Shown here: positions 49,059 to 57,602 of the stretch, one piece after another
Layout: every line of letters begins with the position of its first letter
Numbering within the stretch: the first letter of the stretch is position 1
Origin: CAZPNX01 sp964518765
Lineage (GTDB): Bacteria > Edwardsbacteria > AC1 > EtOH8
Length of the DNA stretch: 64,000 bases
Assembly: GCA_964518765.1 (NCBI GenBank)
Contig: CAZFJC010000017.1
Span: forward strand, 6,053-70,052
Direction: 5' to 3'
The notes under the pieces: generated by a model
What the model saw: the letters and a program-made list of their open reading frames with translations, nothing else
What the model was told of the DNA's origin: nothing
Database searches by the model: none
Program-made: the position numbers and the translations under genes

Positions 49059-49798
49059 GCGTATCGGCCTGCATCGAGGCCAAGGGGTTGGCCAAAAGTT
49101 TCGGAGCCAAGCTGGCCGTGGAAGACCTGGATTTGGTGGTGCGCTCCGGCGAGATCTACGGCCTTCTGGGGCCCAACGGCGCCGGCAAGACCACCACCCT
49201 GAAGATGCTCTGCGGCCTGATGCGTCCCGACCGTGGCCGGGTGGCCCTGTGCGGCTGGGACATGGCCAAAAATCCCTTGGAGGCCAAGCGCCGCCTGGCC
49301 TTCATTCCGGACAACCCATACATATACGACGCCCTCACCGGCCGGGAGTTCCTGAAGCTGGTGGCCTCCCTCTACGGGATCGGACCGGATCTGGCGGCCG
49401 CCAGGATAGGTGAGCTGGCCGATCTCCTGGAGGTTGGTCCCTGGCTGGATCAGAGGGCCGAGGGCTATTCCCACGGCATGCGTCAAAAGATAGTGCTGGC
49501 CTCGGCCCTGCTGCATCAACCGGAAGTCTATTTGGTGGACGAGCCCCTGGTGGGCTTGGACCCGGCCGGCATTATAACCGTCAGGGAGATCTTCCGCCAG
49601 GAGGCGGCCCGCGGCGCCTGTTTGGTGATCTCCACCCACACCCTCAGCCTGGCGGAGTCGGTATGTAGCAGCATCGGCATTATATCGCACGGCCGGCTGG
49701 TTGCCCAGGGGACGCTGGGGGAGTTGCGCTCCCTGTCACGGAAGAAACACACCGACCTGGAGAAGCTCTACCTGGAGTTCACTCGGCCCGGATTATGA
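49055..49798 (+). CDS. ABC transporter ATP-binding protein (ABC-2 exporter type)
   Basis: 247 aa. Walker A is at G39-T46 (GPNGAGKT). The signature is in degenerate form (YSHGMRQKIVLASAL, as in ABC-2/CcmA-type exporters), Walker B is VYLVDEPLVGLDP, and the H-loop is ISTHTLS. It powers export by a separate permease, most likely the 559-aa membrane protein at 51468. Start GTG at 49055 overlaps the preceding stop. The frame is open about 530 bases upstream, but that is the shadow of the transglutaminase gene. The stop lies inside a perfect inverted repeat (49797-49818). Confidence 0.93.
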   Translation: MSVSACIEAKGLAKSFGAKLAVEDLDLVVRSGEIYGLLGPNGAGKTTTLKMLCGLMRPDRGRVALCGWDMAKNPLEAKRRLAFIPDNPYIYDALTGREFLKLVASLYGIGPDLAAARIGELADLLEVGPWLDQRAEGYSHGMRQKIVLASALLHQPEVYLVDEPLVGLDPAGIITVREIFRQEAARGACLVISTHTLSLAESVCSSIGIISHGRLVAQGTLGELRSLSRKKHTDLEKLYLEFTRPGL

Positions 49799-49818
49799 TA
49801 CTATATACTAATAGTATC
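49797..49818. promoter_or_regulatory. 8-bp perfect inverted repeat, possible operator
   Basis: GATACTAT-ATACTA-ATAGTATC, overlapping the ABC ATPase stop codon and 73 bp before the DUF4388 gene. Its left 12 bases (GATACTATATAC) recur at 53219-53230, upstream of the first XRE regulator. Confidence 0.5.
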
Positions 49819-49890
49819 TATCGGTGAGCCCCGCCCGGCTTGCGGTCGCGGATATCCAAACTTTGAGTCTATGCTTTCAAATCTGCCGAG

Positions 49891-51468
49891 ATGGCCCTCG
49901 AAGGCAACATAGCCGAGTTCTCCCTGCCGGAGATACTCCAGCTGCTCTCCAGCCAGCGCAAGACCGGAGTGCTGTCGCTGGCCCAGGGACAGGATTCGGC
50001 CGCCCTGGACTTCGAGGAGGGGCAGATCACCGGCGGCTACTATAGTCGCCGCGGCGTCCAGGAGGACTTCTCCGGTTATCTCTTCAAGACAGGGCTGGTT
50101 AAAGAGGCCGAGCTGGCCCGGGCCGAGGCGGAGCAGGCCCGTCGTCGGGTGCCGCTGGAGGAAGTTCTCATCGAGGACGGGTATCTGACCGAGGAGGACT
50201 TCGCCGAAGTCATCCGTTTCAAGATCCAGGAGATCATGGACGAGGTCTTCACCTGGGTGGATGGACACTACATCTTCGACCTCAAGTCGCGCCTATATAC
50301 CAAAAGCAAATATCCCATCCGCCTTTCTACCGACAGTTTTTTGATGGAGGGCATGCGCCGCCTGGACGAGTGGCTGCGCATCCGCAAGGTGCTGCCGGAC
50401 CTGGAGGTGGTGCTGTTACGCCGGATCCCGCCGCCACCCTTCGAGCCCACCCCGGATCAGGCCAAGTTCCTGGAGTTCCTGGGCGCCCGGCACATGAGCC
50501 TGGCGCAGATGGCCGAGTCCAGCGGCCTGGGCAAATTCCTGACCTGCCAGGTAGCCGTCGAGCTTCTGGAGGCCGGCGTCATTCGCCGCCATGAGCCTCA
50601 TCCCGAAGGTCGGGCCCTGGCCGAGGCGCCGCCGGCCAAGGCACGCCAGCAGACCGGGGCGGTGGCCCTGATGGTCAGGCACCTGGGCATGCTGATCAAC
50701 TACCTGTCGCTCTACCCCTTCAATCATGCCAATATCATGTCGGTGCTTGAGGAGTTCTTCTTCCTGTTCGACGGCCTGCTGCTGGACGAGGGCGGCCTGG
50801 CCCTGGAGCTTTCGGATCACGGCGTCTCGGTCGGCGGCCGGGGGCTGGACGACCCCCTGATGCAGGAGTTCCGCTCCTACCTCTCCCAGCGGCGCCTGGT
50901 AAGCCTGTCCTTCCTCCCCCAGCTCAAGCGCGATGAGCTCCTGTCATTCGCCTTCGTTTTAGCCCTGCCGGCCGACTTCATCGAGTCGCTGGGAGGCATC
51001 GAGGCGGTGTCGCGCACCCAGCACCTGCACCACATCCGCATTGGCTTCTCCCCGGCCGGCGACGGCCCCTCCATGAAGGGCGAGAGGATGTTCGTCGTCC
51101 CCAGCCGCTTCCTGGAGATCCTGCTGGACAACCCGGCCCTGGGCCAGGGCGATTTCCGCATCTTCCAGAGCCTGCGGCGCATCCATCGCCTGCCGGCCTT
51201 CCCCGTCAGCCGGGAGGCGGCCATGGAGATCGAGATGGCCGACCAGGATACCGAGCGCATCTTCGGCGTCTACAGCCGCGGCGGCCGGGAGAAGTACATC
51301 GAGAAGGTGATCATTCCGGTGATGAGGCTGCACCCCGCCACCCGCATCGCCTTCATCAAACGCAAGCTGCTGGATGTCCGCTGGCCCTTCCCCCTGGACA
51401 ACGTCCTGGCTCTGTCGCACAACGATTTCGAGAAGCTGGTGCGCCTAAGCCAGGCCAGGCGGCCCTGA
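49891..51468 (+). CDS. DUF4388 (PATAN-like) domain protein
   Basis: 525 aa, cytoplasmic. Residues 1-170 are DUF4388: MALEGNIAEFSLPEILQLLSSQRKTGVLSL, FEEGQITGGYY, and the later EVIRFKIQEIMDEVFTWVDGHYIFD. The middle and C-terminal parts (about 230-525) contain helical segments (LSLYPFNHANIMSVLEEFFFLFDG) and EKVIIPVMRLHPATRIAFIKRKLLDVRW, which I do not recognise. DUF4388 domains are found in signalling proteins of delta-proteobacteria and related groups, often beside receivers or GTPases. It lies between the ATPase and permease genes of one exporter, with the permease ATG overlapping its stop (TGATG), so a regulatory link to the exporter is plausible. Confidence 0.82.
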   Translation: MALEGNIAEFSLPEILQLLSSQRKTGVLSLAQGQDSAALDFEEGQITGGYYSRRGVQEDFSGYLFKTGLVKEAELARAEAEQARRRVPLEEVLIEDGYLTEEDFAEVIRFKIQEIMDEVFTWVDGHYIFDLKSRLYTKSKYPIRLSTDSFLMEGMRRLDEWLRIRKVLPDLEVVLLRRIPPPPFEPTPDQAKFLEFLGARHMSLAQMAESSGLGKFLTCQVAVELLEAGVIRRHEPHPEGRALAEAPPAKARQQTGAVALMVRHLGMLINYLSLYPFNHANIMSVLEEFFFLFDGLLLDEGGLALELSDHGVSVGGRGLDDPLMQEFRSYLSQRRLVSLSFLPQLKRDELLSFAFVLALPADFIESLGGIEAVSRTQHLHHIRIGFSPAGDGPSMKGERMFVVPSRFLEILLDNPALGQGDFRIFQSLRRIHRLPAFPVSREAAMEIEMADQDTERIFGVYSRGGREKYIEKVIIPVMRLHPATRIAFIKRKLLDVRWPFPLDNVLALSHNDFEKLVRLSQARRP

Positions 51469-53147
51469 TGCCCGATCCTGGATCCCGAGGCTTCCCGGCC
51501 GGGCTGATGGCCCTTCGCCTGAGGGCCGTCTGGCGCCGGCTGCTGCGGCCTCGCCGCGGACGCCTACTCCAACTGGCCGCCTACGCGGCGGTCATCGCCG
51601 TCTTCCTGGCGGGCGGGTTTCTACTCTTCCACCGACTCTTCGTCTACTTGGCTTCGCTGGAGTCGATCGGCCTGCCGCTGCTGGCCCGGATCCTTTCCAC
51701 CGCCTTCCTGGCCTTTATGCTCATGCTTTTCCTCAGCAGCCTGATAACCTCTCTCTCCACCATCTATCATTCGCCCGAGGTGGATTTCCTCCTGGCTATG
51801 CCTCTGGCCCCCAGCCGTCTCTTCGTCTATCGCCTGGCCTACAATATCCTCTATAGCAGCTGGGCTACCCTATTCCTGGGCCTGCCGCTGCTGGCGGCCG
51901 CCTTCGCCGCCCTGAGGACTCCGCCCCTTGGCATCCTGGCCGTCTTGCTCATGTTCCCGCTGTTCATCGTCATCCCCACGCTGTCGGCGGTGGCCGTGCT
52001 TCAGCTGGCCGTCAGGCTCTTCCCGCGGCTAAACCTCCGCAACCTACTGGGGTTCCTCTTCCTGGCCATTGCTGCCGGCTCCTGGTTATTCTTCGCCTTC
52101 GGCCAGCCGCAATCGCTGACCATCGGACAGATAGACTCGCTGGCCGAGCTGGAACACTACCTTTCCGGACTGGCCGTCACCTCCCACGCTCTCCTACCCA
52201 GCAACTGGATGGCTCAGGGCCTGCTGCCGCCAGCCGGGGCCGGCCCCGGGTTCCTGGCCGCCAGGCTCTGGATGCTGTCGATCTCGGCCGTCATGGCCGC
52301 CTTCGTCTGCCTGCTGCTGGCCGACCGCTTCTACCTCCGCTCCCTGCTGGAGCGCGTCTCCGCCGGGACCGGGGCCGGGCGGCCCTCGCCCTTGATAACC
52401 TCGCCCCTGGGCCGGCTTTTCCCGGTGGCCGCCAAGGACGCCGTTCTCTTCCTGCGCAACCCGGTGCAGTGGGCTCAGGCCTTCATCTTCGTCTCCCTGC
52501 TGGTCCTCTACCTGGGCAGTCTGCGTCGCTATCCAATGATGTTCACCTTCGACCTATGGAAGGTGGTGGTCTCCTTCGCCAACTTCGCCTTCGCCGGCTA
52601 CATTCTAGCCACCCTCTCCGTCAGGTTCGTCTTCCCCACCTTCAGCCTCGAGGGGCCGATGTTGTGGCTGGTGCGGTCCGCCCCCATTCCGGCCCGCCGC
52701 CTCTTCTTCGAGAAGGCCTTCCTCAACGCCGCCGTGGCCCTGCTGCTGGCCGAGGCCCTCAGCCTGTCGTCGAACCACCTACTCCGCACCCCAGTTGGCT
52801 TGGGCCTCATCAGCCACCTCTGCCTGGCCGTCATGTGCCTGGCGGTGACCAGCATCTCTCTGGGCCTGGGAGCCGTTTGGCCTGACTACCGCGAGGCCAA
52901 CCCTAGCCGCATCGCCTCGGGCCTGGGGGGGATGGTGGCCGCCCTGGCCTCTATGATCTACGTGGGTCTGTCCATCGTGGTCCTTTCTTGGCCGGCCTAC
53001 CTTTTCGCCCTGCACCGGTGGCAGGGCCGGGCCGCCTACCGGGGCGCCCTGGCGTCATCCCTACTCCTCTTCCTTCTGCTCTCGGCCGCCTTCGCCGCCG
53101 TCCCCCTGCGCCTGGGGCTGCGCTCCCTGGCGGGAAGGGATGTCTGA
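51468..53147 (+). CDS. ABC exporter permease-like membrane protein
   Basis: 559 aa with about 11-12 transmembrane helices. Its layout resembles putative ABC-2 type exporter permeases: SPEVDFLLAMPLAPSRLFVYRLAYNILYSSW (a loop typical of the 16-TM ABC_export-type family), AAKDAVLFLRNPVQWAQ preceding the second half, and GPMLWLVRSAPIPARRLFFEKAF. It likely works with the ATPase at 49055. The substrate is unknown. The N-terminus is basic (RLRAVWRRLLRPRRGRLLQ). The first ATG overlaps the DUF4388 stop. An ATG at about residue 14 (LMALRLRAVW) is an alternative. Confidence 0.8.
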   Translation: MPDPGSRGFPAGLMALRLRAVWRRLLRPRRGRLLQLAAYAAVIAVFLAGGFLLFHRLFVYLASLESIGLPLLARILSTAFLAFMLMLFLSSLITSLSTIYHSPEVDFLLAMPLAPSRLFVYRLAYNILYSSWATLFLGLPLLAAAFAALRTPPLGILAVLLMFPLFIVIPTLSAVAVLQLAVRLFPRLNLRNLLGFLFLAIAAGSWLFFAFGQPQSLTIGQIDSLAELEHYLSGLAVTSHALLPSNWMAQGLLPPAGAGPGFLAARLWMLSISAVMAAFVCLLLADRFYLRSLLERVSAGTGAGRPSPLITSPLGRLFPVAAKDAVLFLRNPVQWAQAFIFVSLLVLYLGSLRRYPMMFTFDLWKVVVSFANFAFAGYILATLSVRFVFPTFSLEGPMLWLVRSAPIPARRLFFEKAFLNAAVALLLAEALSLSSNHLLRTPVGLGLISHLCLAVMCLAVTSISLGLGAVWPDYREANPSRIASGLGGMVAALASMIYVGLSIVVLSWPAYLFALHRWQGRAAYRGALASSLLLFLLLSAAFAAVPLRLGLRSLAGRDV

Positions 53148-53174
53148 GGGGGAAAGAAAATTATGCCTCCCCCC

Positions 53175-53203
53175 TTGTAATCCAACACGGCGGAGTGTAT
53201 AAT
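53175..53203 (+). promoter_or_regulatory. Promoter of the first XRE regulator
   Basis: TTGTAA (53175-53180), 17-bp spacer, TATAAT (53198-53203). GATACTATATAC (53219-53230) lies just downstream of the predicted start and is shared with the inverted repeat at 49797. Confidence 0.7.
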
Positions 53204-53269
53204 TAAATAGTTATCGAGGATACTATATACCAATTCCATATCCCCAACCGCAATTCAAGGATGACCGCT

Positions 53270-53662
53270 ATGAGAAAGCAGAAGACCAGATCCGCCGGTG
53301 GCGGGCCGAGCTATTTGGAGAAGCTGGGGGAGAAGTTGCAGAACCTGCGCAAGAGCCACGGCCTCTCCCAGCAGAAGCTGGCCGCCAAAGCCGGCTTCGA
53401 CTACCGCTACATTGGCTTCCTGGAGCAGGCCCGCATCAATCCCACCATAAAAACACTGGAGAAGGTGGCCCGGGCCCTGGGGGTCCATGTCTGCGACCTG
53501 CTGCCCGACGCCGCCGAAAAGGGCAAACGCCCCGACTCCATCAGGCTCAACGAGCGCGAGCTGCTGCAGGCCAAGATCATGCGCAACCTGCACAAGGCAG
53601 ACTACCGGCGGCTGAAGACCATCGAAAAGATGGTCAACGTCACCGTCAAGAAACACAATTAG
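53270..53662 (+). CDS. XRE-family HTH transcriptional regulator (copy 1)
   Basis: 130 aa. The HTH_3 domain is at about 18-75: LGEKLQNLRKSHGLSQQKLAAKAGFDYRYIGFLEQARINPTIKTLEKVARALGVHVCDLLP. The C-terminal 40 residues (LNERELLQAKIMRNLHKADYRRLKTIEKMVNV) form a helical tail shared with copy 2 and not part of the HTH. ATG at 53270 is preferred because AAGGA is 9 nt upstream. ATG at 53261 would have it abutting. It has its own promoter and likely regulates itself, its paralogue or the exporter operon upstream. Confidence 0.88.
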   Translation: MRKQKTRSAGGGPSYLEKLGEKLQNLRKSHGLSQQKLAAKAGFDYRYIGFLEQARINPTIKTLEKVARALGVHVCDLLPDAAEKGKRPDSIRLNERELLQAKIMRNLHKADYRRLKTIEKMVNVTVKKHN

Positions 53663-53678
53663 GGCCAGCGCCGCCCCC

Positions 53679-53707
53679 TTGACCCGGCCGCCATACCCGG
53701 ATATAAT
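53679..53707 (+). promoter_or_regulatory. Promoter of the second XRE regulator
   Basis: TTGACC (53679-53684), 17-bp spacer, TATAAT (53702-53707). An imperfect dyad (TTAACCGGGGTTTAA) overlaps the start region and could be an operator. Confidence 0.75.
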
Positions 53708-53776
53708 TAACCGGGGTTTAACGGAACGGGCCGCCCCGTAAGTAACAGACAATAACGTAACCGCCGGGAGCTACAG

Positions 53777-54136
53777 ATGAACTATCTGACCAGGCTGGGT
53801 GAGAAGATCAAGCTTACCCGCAAGAGCAACGGCATGTCCCAGCAGCAGCTGGCGGCCAAGTCGGGGTTCGACTACCGCTACATCGGCTTCCTGGAGAAGG
53901 CCAAGATCAATCCCACCATCAAGACCCTGGAGCGCATCGCCCAGGCGCTGGACGTTCACGTCTGCGAGATACTGCCCTCGGAGACCGAGGACCGGGAGCG
54001 GGCCGACATCTACCGCCTGAGCGAGCGCGAGATGATGATGTACCTGGTGATGCGGAATCTCCACAAGGCCGATTTCAAGCAGCTCAAGGCCATCGACCGG
54101 CTGATAGAGAGCTCCATCAAGAAGCAGCCCAAGTAA
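53777..54136 (+). CDS. XRE-family HTH transcriptional regulator (copy 2)
   Basis: 119 aa. The HTH region LGEKIKLTRKSNGMSQQQLAAKSGFDYRYIGFLEKAKINPTIKTLERIAQALDVHVCEILP is very close to copy 1, including an identical recognition-helix stretch GFDYRYIGFLE. The tail LSEREMMMYLVMRNLHKADFKQLKAIDRLIESSIKKQ also parallels copy 1. The two arose by tandem duplication and have probably kept overlapping DNA specificity but changed the C-terminal interface. GGGAG precedes the ATG. A terminator follows 20 bp after the stop. Confidence 0.9.
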   Translation: MNYLTRLGEKIKLTRKSNGMSQQQLAAKSGFDYRYIGFLEKAKINPTIKTLERIAQALDVHVCEILPSETEDRERADIYRLSEREMMMYLVMRNLHKADFKQLKAIDRLIESSIKKQPK

Positions 54137-54155
54137 GCCCCGACACCAAAAAGAG

Positions 54156-54187
54156 AGGCCCCGGAGCTTTTGAGCTTCGGGGCCTTT
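54156..54187 (+). terminator. Terminator after the XRE pair
   Basis: A 13-bp stem with one G-T pair (54156-54168 with 54173-54185; the arm begins AGGCCCCGGAGCT), loop TTTG, then TT. The T-tract is short. Between here and the tldE stop (54304) I see nothing recognisable. Confidence 0.75.
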
Positions 54188-54303
54188 CATGTCCAGATCT
54201 ATCACGGAGTCGATGACCCGTGTTCCGCCCAAGATCGAATCACCTCGGAGCAGCTGCTATACCTCTGCGGTTTCGGCTGGCTTCATTTCACCCTGGCCTA
54301 TAG

Positions 54304-55614
54304 CTACTTGGCGGCGATGCTGACGTCCCGGAATAGGATGGCCGGCGTAAGGTAGTGCCCCCGTCTTTCCGCCTCCCGGGAGATCTCGCCGACTCCGTCC
54401 CTCAGCATCTGATAGACGTTGCCGGCCACCATGGCGTCCTTGACCCGACCCACGATCCGTCCCCGCTCCACCGCGAACCCCAGACCGATGTTGGCCGAGA
54501 AGTCTCCGGCCAGCAGGTTGCTCTGCCCCGCCCCCAAAAGATCATGGATGATTATTCCCCGATCCATGGATTTTACTATCTCGGCCAGGGGGCGCCGCCC
54601 GGTGGAGATCACCAGGTTGCTAATACCGGGCGCCGGCTGGGACGAGAAGTCACGTTGCCCATGCCCGGTGGAGGCGGTCCCCATGATCCCGGCCGTCTGC
54701 AGGTCGAAGATGAAGTGGCGGAAGACGCCCCGTTGGAAAAGAGGCAGCCGGATGGTGCCGACGCCCTCGGCGTCGTGGGGAGCCGAACCAGAGCCCAGCT
54801 TAAGGTGGGGATCGTCGGTCACCGAGATCCTTGGATCAAGCACCGCCTCGCCCAGTCGGCCCTGCAGCGGGGAGGACCGCTTCTGCAGCATCTTGCCGTT
54901 GACCCCCATGCCCAGCGCCATCCAGAAAAGGTACATGGCCTCGTGGGAGAACAGCACCGGCATCCGGCCGCTGGACGCTTTCGACGAGCGCTTTGACTGC
55001 TTGAGCAGCCGCGCCATCTTGTCGATCATGGTCACGGACTCCAGGCTCAGGCCGCAGCCGCGCCGCCCGTCGCCTACGAAGAGCAGGTGGCCGTCAACCA
55101 CCGCCACCCCGGAGAGCTGGTAGGAGAAGTGGGTCTTGTCGAAGACGCTGCGCAGCCCCCGGCTGTTGGCCAGCTCCACTTGATAGATGCGCTTCTCGAT
55201 GGTGGCGTCGCACTTGAGCTCCGGTGCGGCCTCTCTTAACCGCGCCAGCGCTTGCCTTCCCTCGGCTATGGCCTGGTCCACCGAGTACGACTCCACCTTA
55301 CGATCGAAAACGCTGACCTGGGAGGGACGGCACTTGGTCGGGAACTGGCAATGCGCCGTCTGACCGAATGCCGCACTCTGGCAGGCATGGTCCACCAGCT
55401 CCCGAAGCCGGGCCAGGTCGGTGGTGGAGGAAAACCCGATCCGCCCCCGGCGGATCACCCGGAGCCCCAGGCCCCGGATCTCCTTATGCTCCACCGAGTG
55501 CAGCTTGCCGGCCTTGAATTCGACCGTGGTCACTTCGCCCGTATGCCCTATAGCCTCGGCCTGCTCGGTCGTCCCCTTGGCCAGGGACAGGGTTTTCTCG
55601 ATCAACTGTCTCAT
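54304..55614 (-). CDS. tldE: TldE/PmbA-like protein
   Basis: 436 aa. The non-catalytic partner of the TldD/TldE metallopeptidase, which processes unfolded peptides and modified peptides such as microcins. The family core is visible: VTTVEFKAGKLHSVEHKEIRGLGLRVIRRGRIGFSST in the N-domain and FRHFIFDLQTAGIMGTASTGHGQRDFSSQPAPGISNLVI in the C-domain. It lacks the HExxxH of TldD, as expected. ATG at 55614 (MRQLIEKTLSLAKG) is preferred. The longer reading from 55707 is the shadow of tldD. It begins 5 bp after the tldD stop, forming the usual two-gene unit. No obvious peptide substrate gene is adjacent. Confidence 0.93.
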   Translation of the reverse strand: MRQLIEKTLSLAKGTTEQAEAIGHTGEVTTVEFKAGKLHSVEHKEIRGLGLRVIRRGRIGFSSTTDLARLRELVDHACQSAAFGQTAHCQFPTKCRPSQVSVFDRKVESYSVDQAIAEGRQALARLREAAPELKCDATIEKRIYQVELANSRGLRSVFDKTHFSYQLSGVAVVDGHLLFVGDGRRGCGLSLESVTMIDKMARLLKQSKRSSKASSGRMPVLFSHEAMYLFWMALGMGVNGKMLQKRSSPLQGRLGEAVLDPRISVTDDPHLKLGSGSAPHDAEGVGTIRLPLFQRGVFRHFIFDLQTAGIMGTASTGHGQRDFSSQPAPGISNLVISTGRRPLAEIVKSMDRGIIIHDLLGAGQSNLLAGDFSANIGLGFAVERGRIVGRVKDAMVAGNVYQMLRDGVGEISREAERRGHYLTPAILFRDVSIAAK

Positions 55615-55619
55615 GTCGC

Positions 55620-56984
55620 TTACCTCCCCCCGATGACCACGTTGCGGATGCGGATGTGCGGCCCGCCGTCCGACACCGGCAGCGGCGACTGCCCGTCCTT
55701 GCCGCACCCCCCCAGCCCCCCGTGCAGCTGCAGATCGTCCCCCACCGCATCGATGTTGCGCAGCGTCTGAAAGACATTTCCCGAGAGGATGACGTCGCGC
55801 ACCATGGGCCCTATCTTCCCCTTCTCGATACGGTAGGCCTTCATAGCCGAAAAGGTGAACATCTCCAGCTCGGTCATCCCCCCCAGGGCCGAGACCACGT
55901 ACAGGCCGCGGTCAATCTCGCCCACCATCTTTTCGAAGCTGTCGCGGCCGGGCTCGATATAGGTGCAGCCCATGCGGACGATGGGCTTGTGCTGGTAGCC
56001 GATGGCCCGGGCGCTGCCGGTGGGTTTCTCGCCCATCAGTCCGGCCGTCTCCCGCGAATGTAGCCGCCCCACCAGCACCCCGTTCTTGATGAGATAGTTC
56101 TTGCCGGCCGGCACCCCCTCCTCGTCGTAGCGGTAGCTGCCCCGTTCCCCGGCGATGGTGGCATCGTCGACGATGGACAGTTGCGGCGGCCCGAAGCACC
56201 TGCCCAAACGCATCATCCTCTTGAGCCTGGCGTTCTGGTGTATGTGGTCCGACTCCGACAGGTGGCCAAAGGCCTCATGGGCGAACACCCCGCACATCTT
56301 GGGGTCGACGACGACCGTATACTTGCCAGCCTCCACCTTTTCGGCCTTTATAAGCCCCAGAGCGTCGCCGGAGACTTCCTCCACCAGCGGTTCCAGCCTG
56401 GTCAGCTTCTTAAATCCGATGGCCCCGCCCCCGAAGTTGTCGTGAGCCGTCTGGACGTTTGACCCGTCCTTGGCGATGGCGGCGAAGGCCATCCCGCAGT
56501 ATAGTCGTTCTTCGACTATCTCCGCCCCCTCGGTGTTGGCGTAGGTCTGCCGTTTGAAGACGTCCTCGTAGCGAACCCGGGAGCTAATGATGCCAGAATG
56601 CCCTAAAATCAGCTGGTTGTAGTGCCGGGCCAGGGCCTCTTTCTCTTTGAGCGGCACTTGGCGCGGATCGTCCGCCATCTTTAACCGGACCGTGTCCCGC
56701 AATGGTTTGACTTTGGCCAGCCGGCTTCGCTCCCGGCCCACCAGCCGGGCCGCCCTCTGGGCCTCGGCCGCCTTCTCCGGCAGCTCGTCGATGGTGTTGA
56801 ATGAGGCGAAGCCCCAGCCGCCCTTGTGCAGGGCCCTGACATTGCCGCCCCGGCTGGTGCTGGCGCCTGCCTGCTCCAGCTCACTGCCCTGGTAGACCAC
56901 GCTGGTGGTGCTTCGTTCCTCGATGCGCACCTCCAGGTAGTCCACCCCGCAGGCGGCAAGGGCCTTCTTGATGTGGTGCTCCAT
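55620..56984 (-). CDS. tldD: TldD-like zinc metallopeptidase
   Basis: 454 aa, catalytic half of TldD/E. The zinc motif H236-E237-x3-H241 (HEAFGHLSESD) is intact. Also visible are GVDYLEVRIEERSTTSVVYQGSELEQ at the N-terminus, the GERGSYRYDEEGVPAGKNYLIKNGVLVGRLHSRETA substrate-cleft region and TFSAMKAYRIEKGKIGPMVRDVILSGNVFQTL near the end. Upstream (56985-57017) is an AT-rich leader with AAAGGA and two direct TTACTATATT elements. Length and domain order are typical. Confidence 0.95.
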   Translation of the reverse strand: MEHHIKKALAACGVDYLEVRIEERSTTSVVYQGSELEQAGASTSRGGNVRALHKGGWGFASFNTIDELPEKAAEAQRAARLVGRERSRLAKVKPLRDTVRLKMADDPRQVPLKEKEALARHYNQLILGHSGIISSRVRYEDVFKRQTYANTEGAEIVEERLYCGMAFAAIAKDGSNVQTAHDNFGGGAIGFKKLTRLEPLVEEVSGDALGLIKAEKVEAGKYTVVVDPKMCGVFAHEAFGHLSESDHIHQNARLKRMMRLGRCFGPPQLSIVDDATIAGERGSYRYDEEGVPAGKNYLIKNGVLVGRLHSRETAGLMGEKPTGSARAIGYQHKPIVRMGCTYIEPGRDSFEKMVGEIDRGLYVVSALGGMTELEMFTFSAMKAYRIEKGKIGPMVRDVILSGNVFQTLRNIDAVGDDLQLHGGLGGCGKDGQSPLPVSDGGPHIRIRNVVIGGR

Positions 56985-57080
56985 TAGAATCCTTTACTAT
57001 ATTTATATTACTATATTATATTCGCCGCGCAAAATGCTGGAGCCATCTCCGTATTTAGCGTTTTCGCGGGCACGGCGTTT

Positions 57081-57602
57081 TCAATGCTCGATTCCTTTCC
57101 TCGCCGGGACGCCCTTCCGGTAGTAGTGCCTGACCTCCCGCATCTCGGTCACCAGGTCGGCCAGTTCGATCAGCTCCTGCGGCGCGTTGCGCCCGGTGAT
57201 CACCAGTTCCGTTTCCTCCGGCTTGGACGAGATAAGTTCCCTCGCCTGATCCAAAGTCACCAGCCCGAAATCAAGCGCCACGTTAAGCTCGTCCAGGATC
57301 AGGATATCGCAGCTTCGCAACTTCATGGCTTCGCCGGCATACCCCAGCGCCTCCCTCGCCCCCTCGATGTCCCGGGGGTCCGGATTGTTTTTATCCACGA
57401 AGTCCGGCCGGCCGAACTGGACGATGGTGAAGCCTGGGATCAATTTGGCCGCCTCCAGCTCTCCGTAATTGGTCCTGCCCTTCATGAACTGGATCATCAG
57501 CACCCTTTGGCCGTGCCCGGCCGCCCGAAGGCCCAGGCCCAAAGCGGCCGTGGTCTTGCCCTTGCCGTCGCCGGTGTAGACGTGGATCATACCTTCCCCC
57601 AT
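57081..57602 (-). CDS. cobO: Cob(I)alamin adenosyltransferase (CobO/BtuR type)
   Basis: 173 aa. Transfers the adenosyl group from ATP to cobalamin/corrinoids, giving the coenzyme form. The characteristic P-loop G11-D-G-K-G-K16-T-T is present (YTGDGKGKTTAALGLGLRAAGHG), as are MIQFMKGR, DILILDELNVALDFGLV and VITGRNAPQELIELADLVTEM. ATG at 57602 overlaps the stop of the preceding secreted-protein gene (TGATG). The longer frame upstream is its shadow. No other B12 genes and no cobalamin riboswitch are in the window, so this supports salvage or use rather than local de novo synthesis. Confidence 0.94.
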   Translation of the reverse strand: MGEGMIHVYTGDGKGKTTAALGLGLRAAGHGQRVLMIQFMKGRTNYGELEAAKLIPGFTIVQFGRPDFVDKNNPDPRDIEGAREALGYAGEAMKLRSCDILILDELNVALDFGLVTLDQARELISSKPEETELVITGRNAPQELIELADLVTEMREVRHYYRKGVPARKGIEH

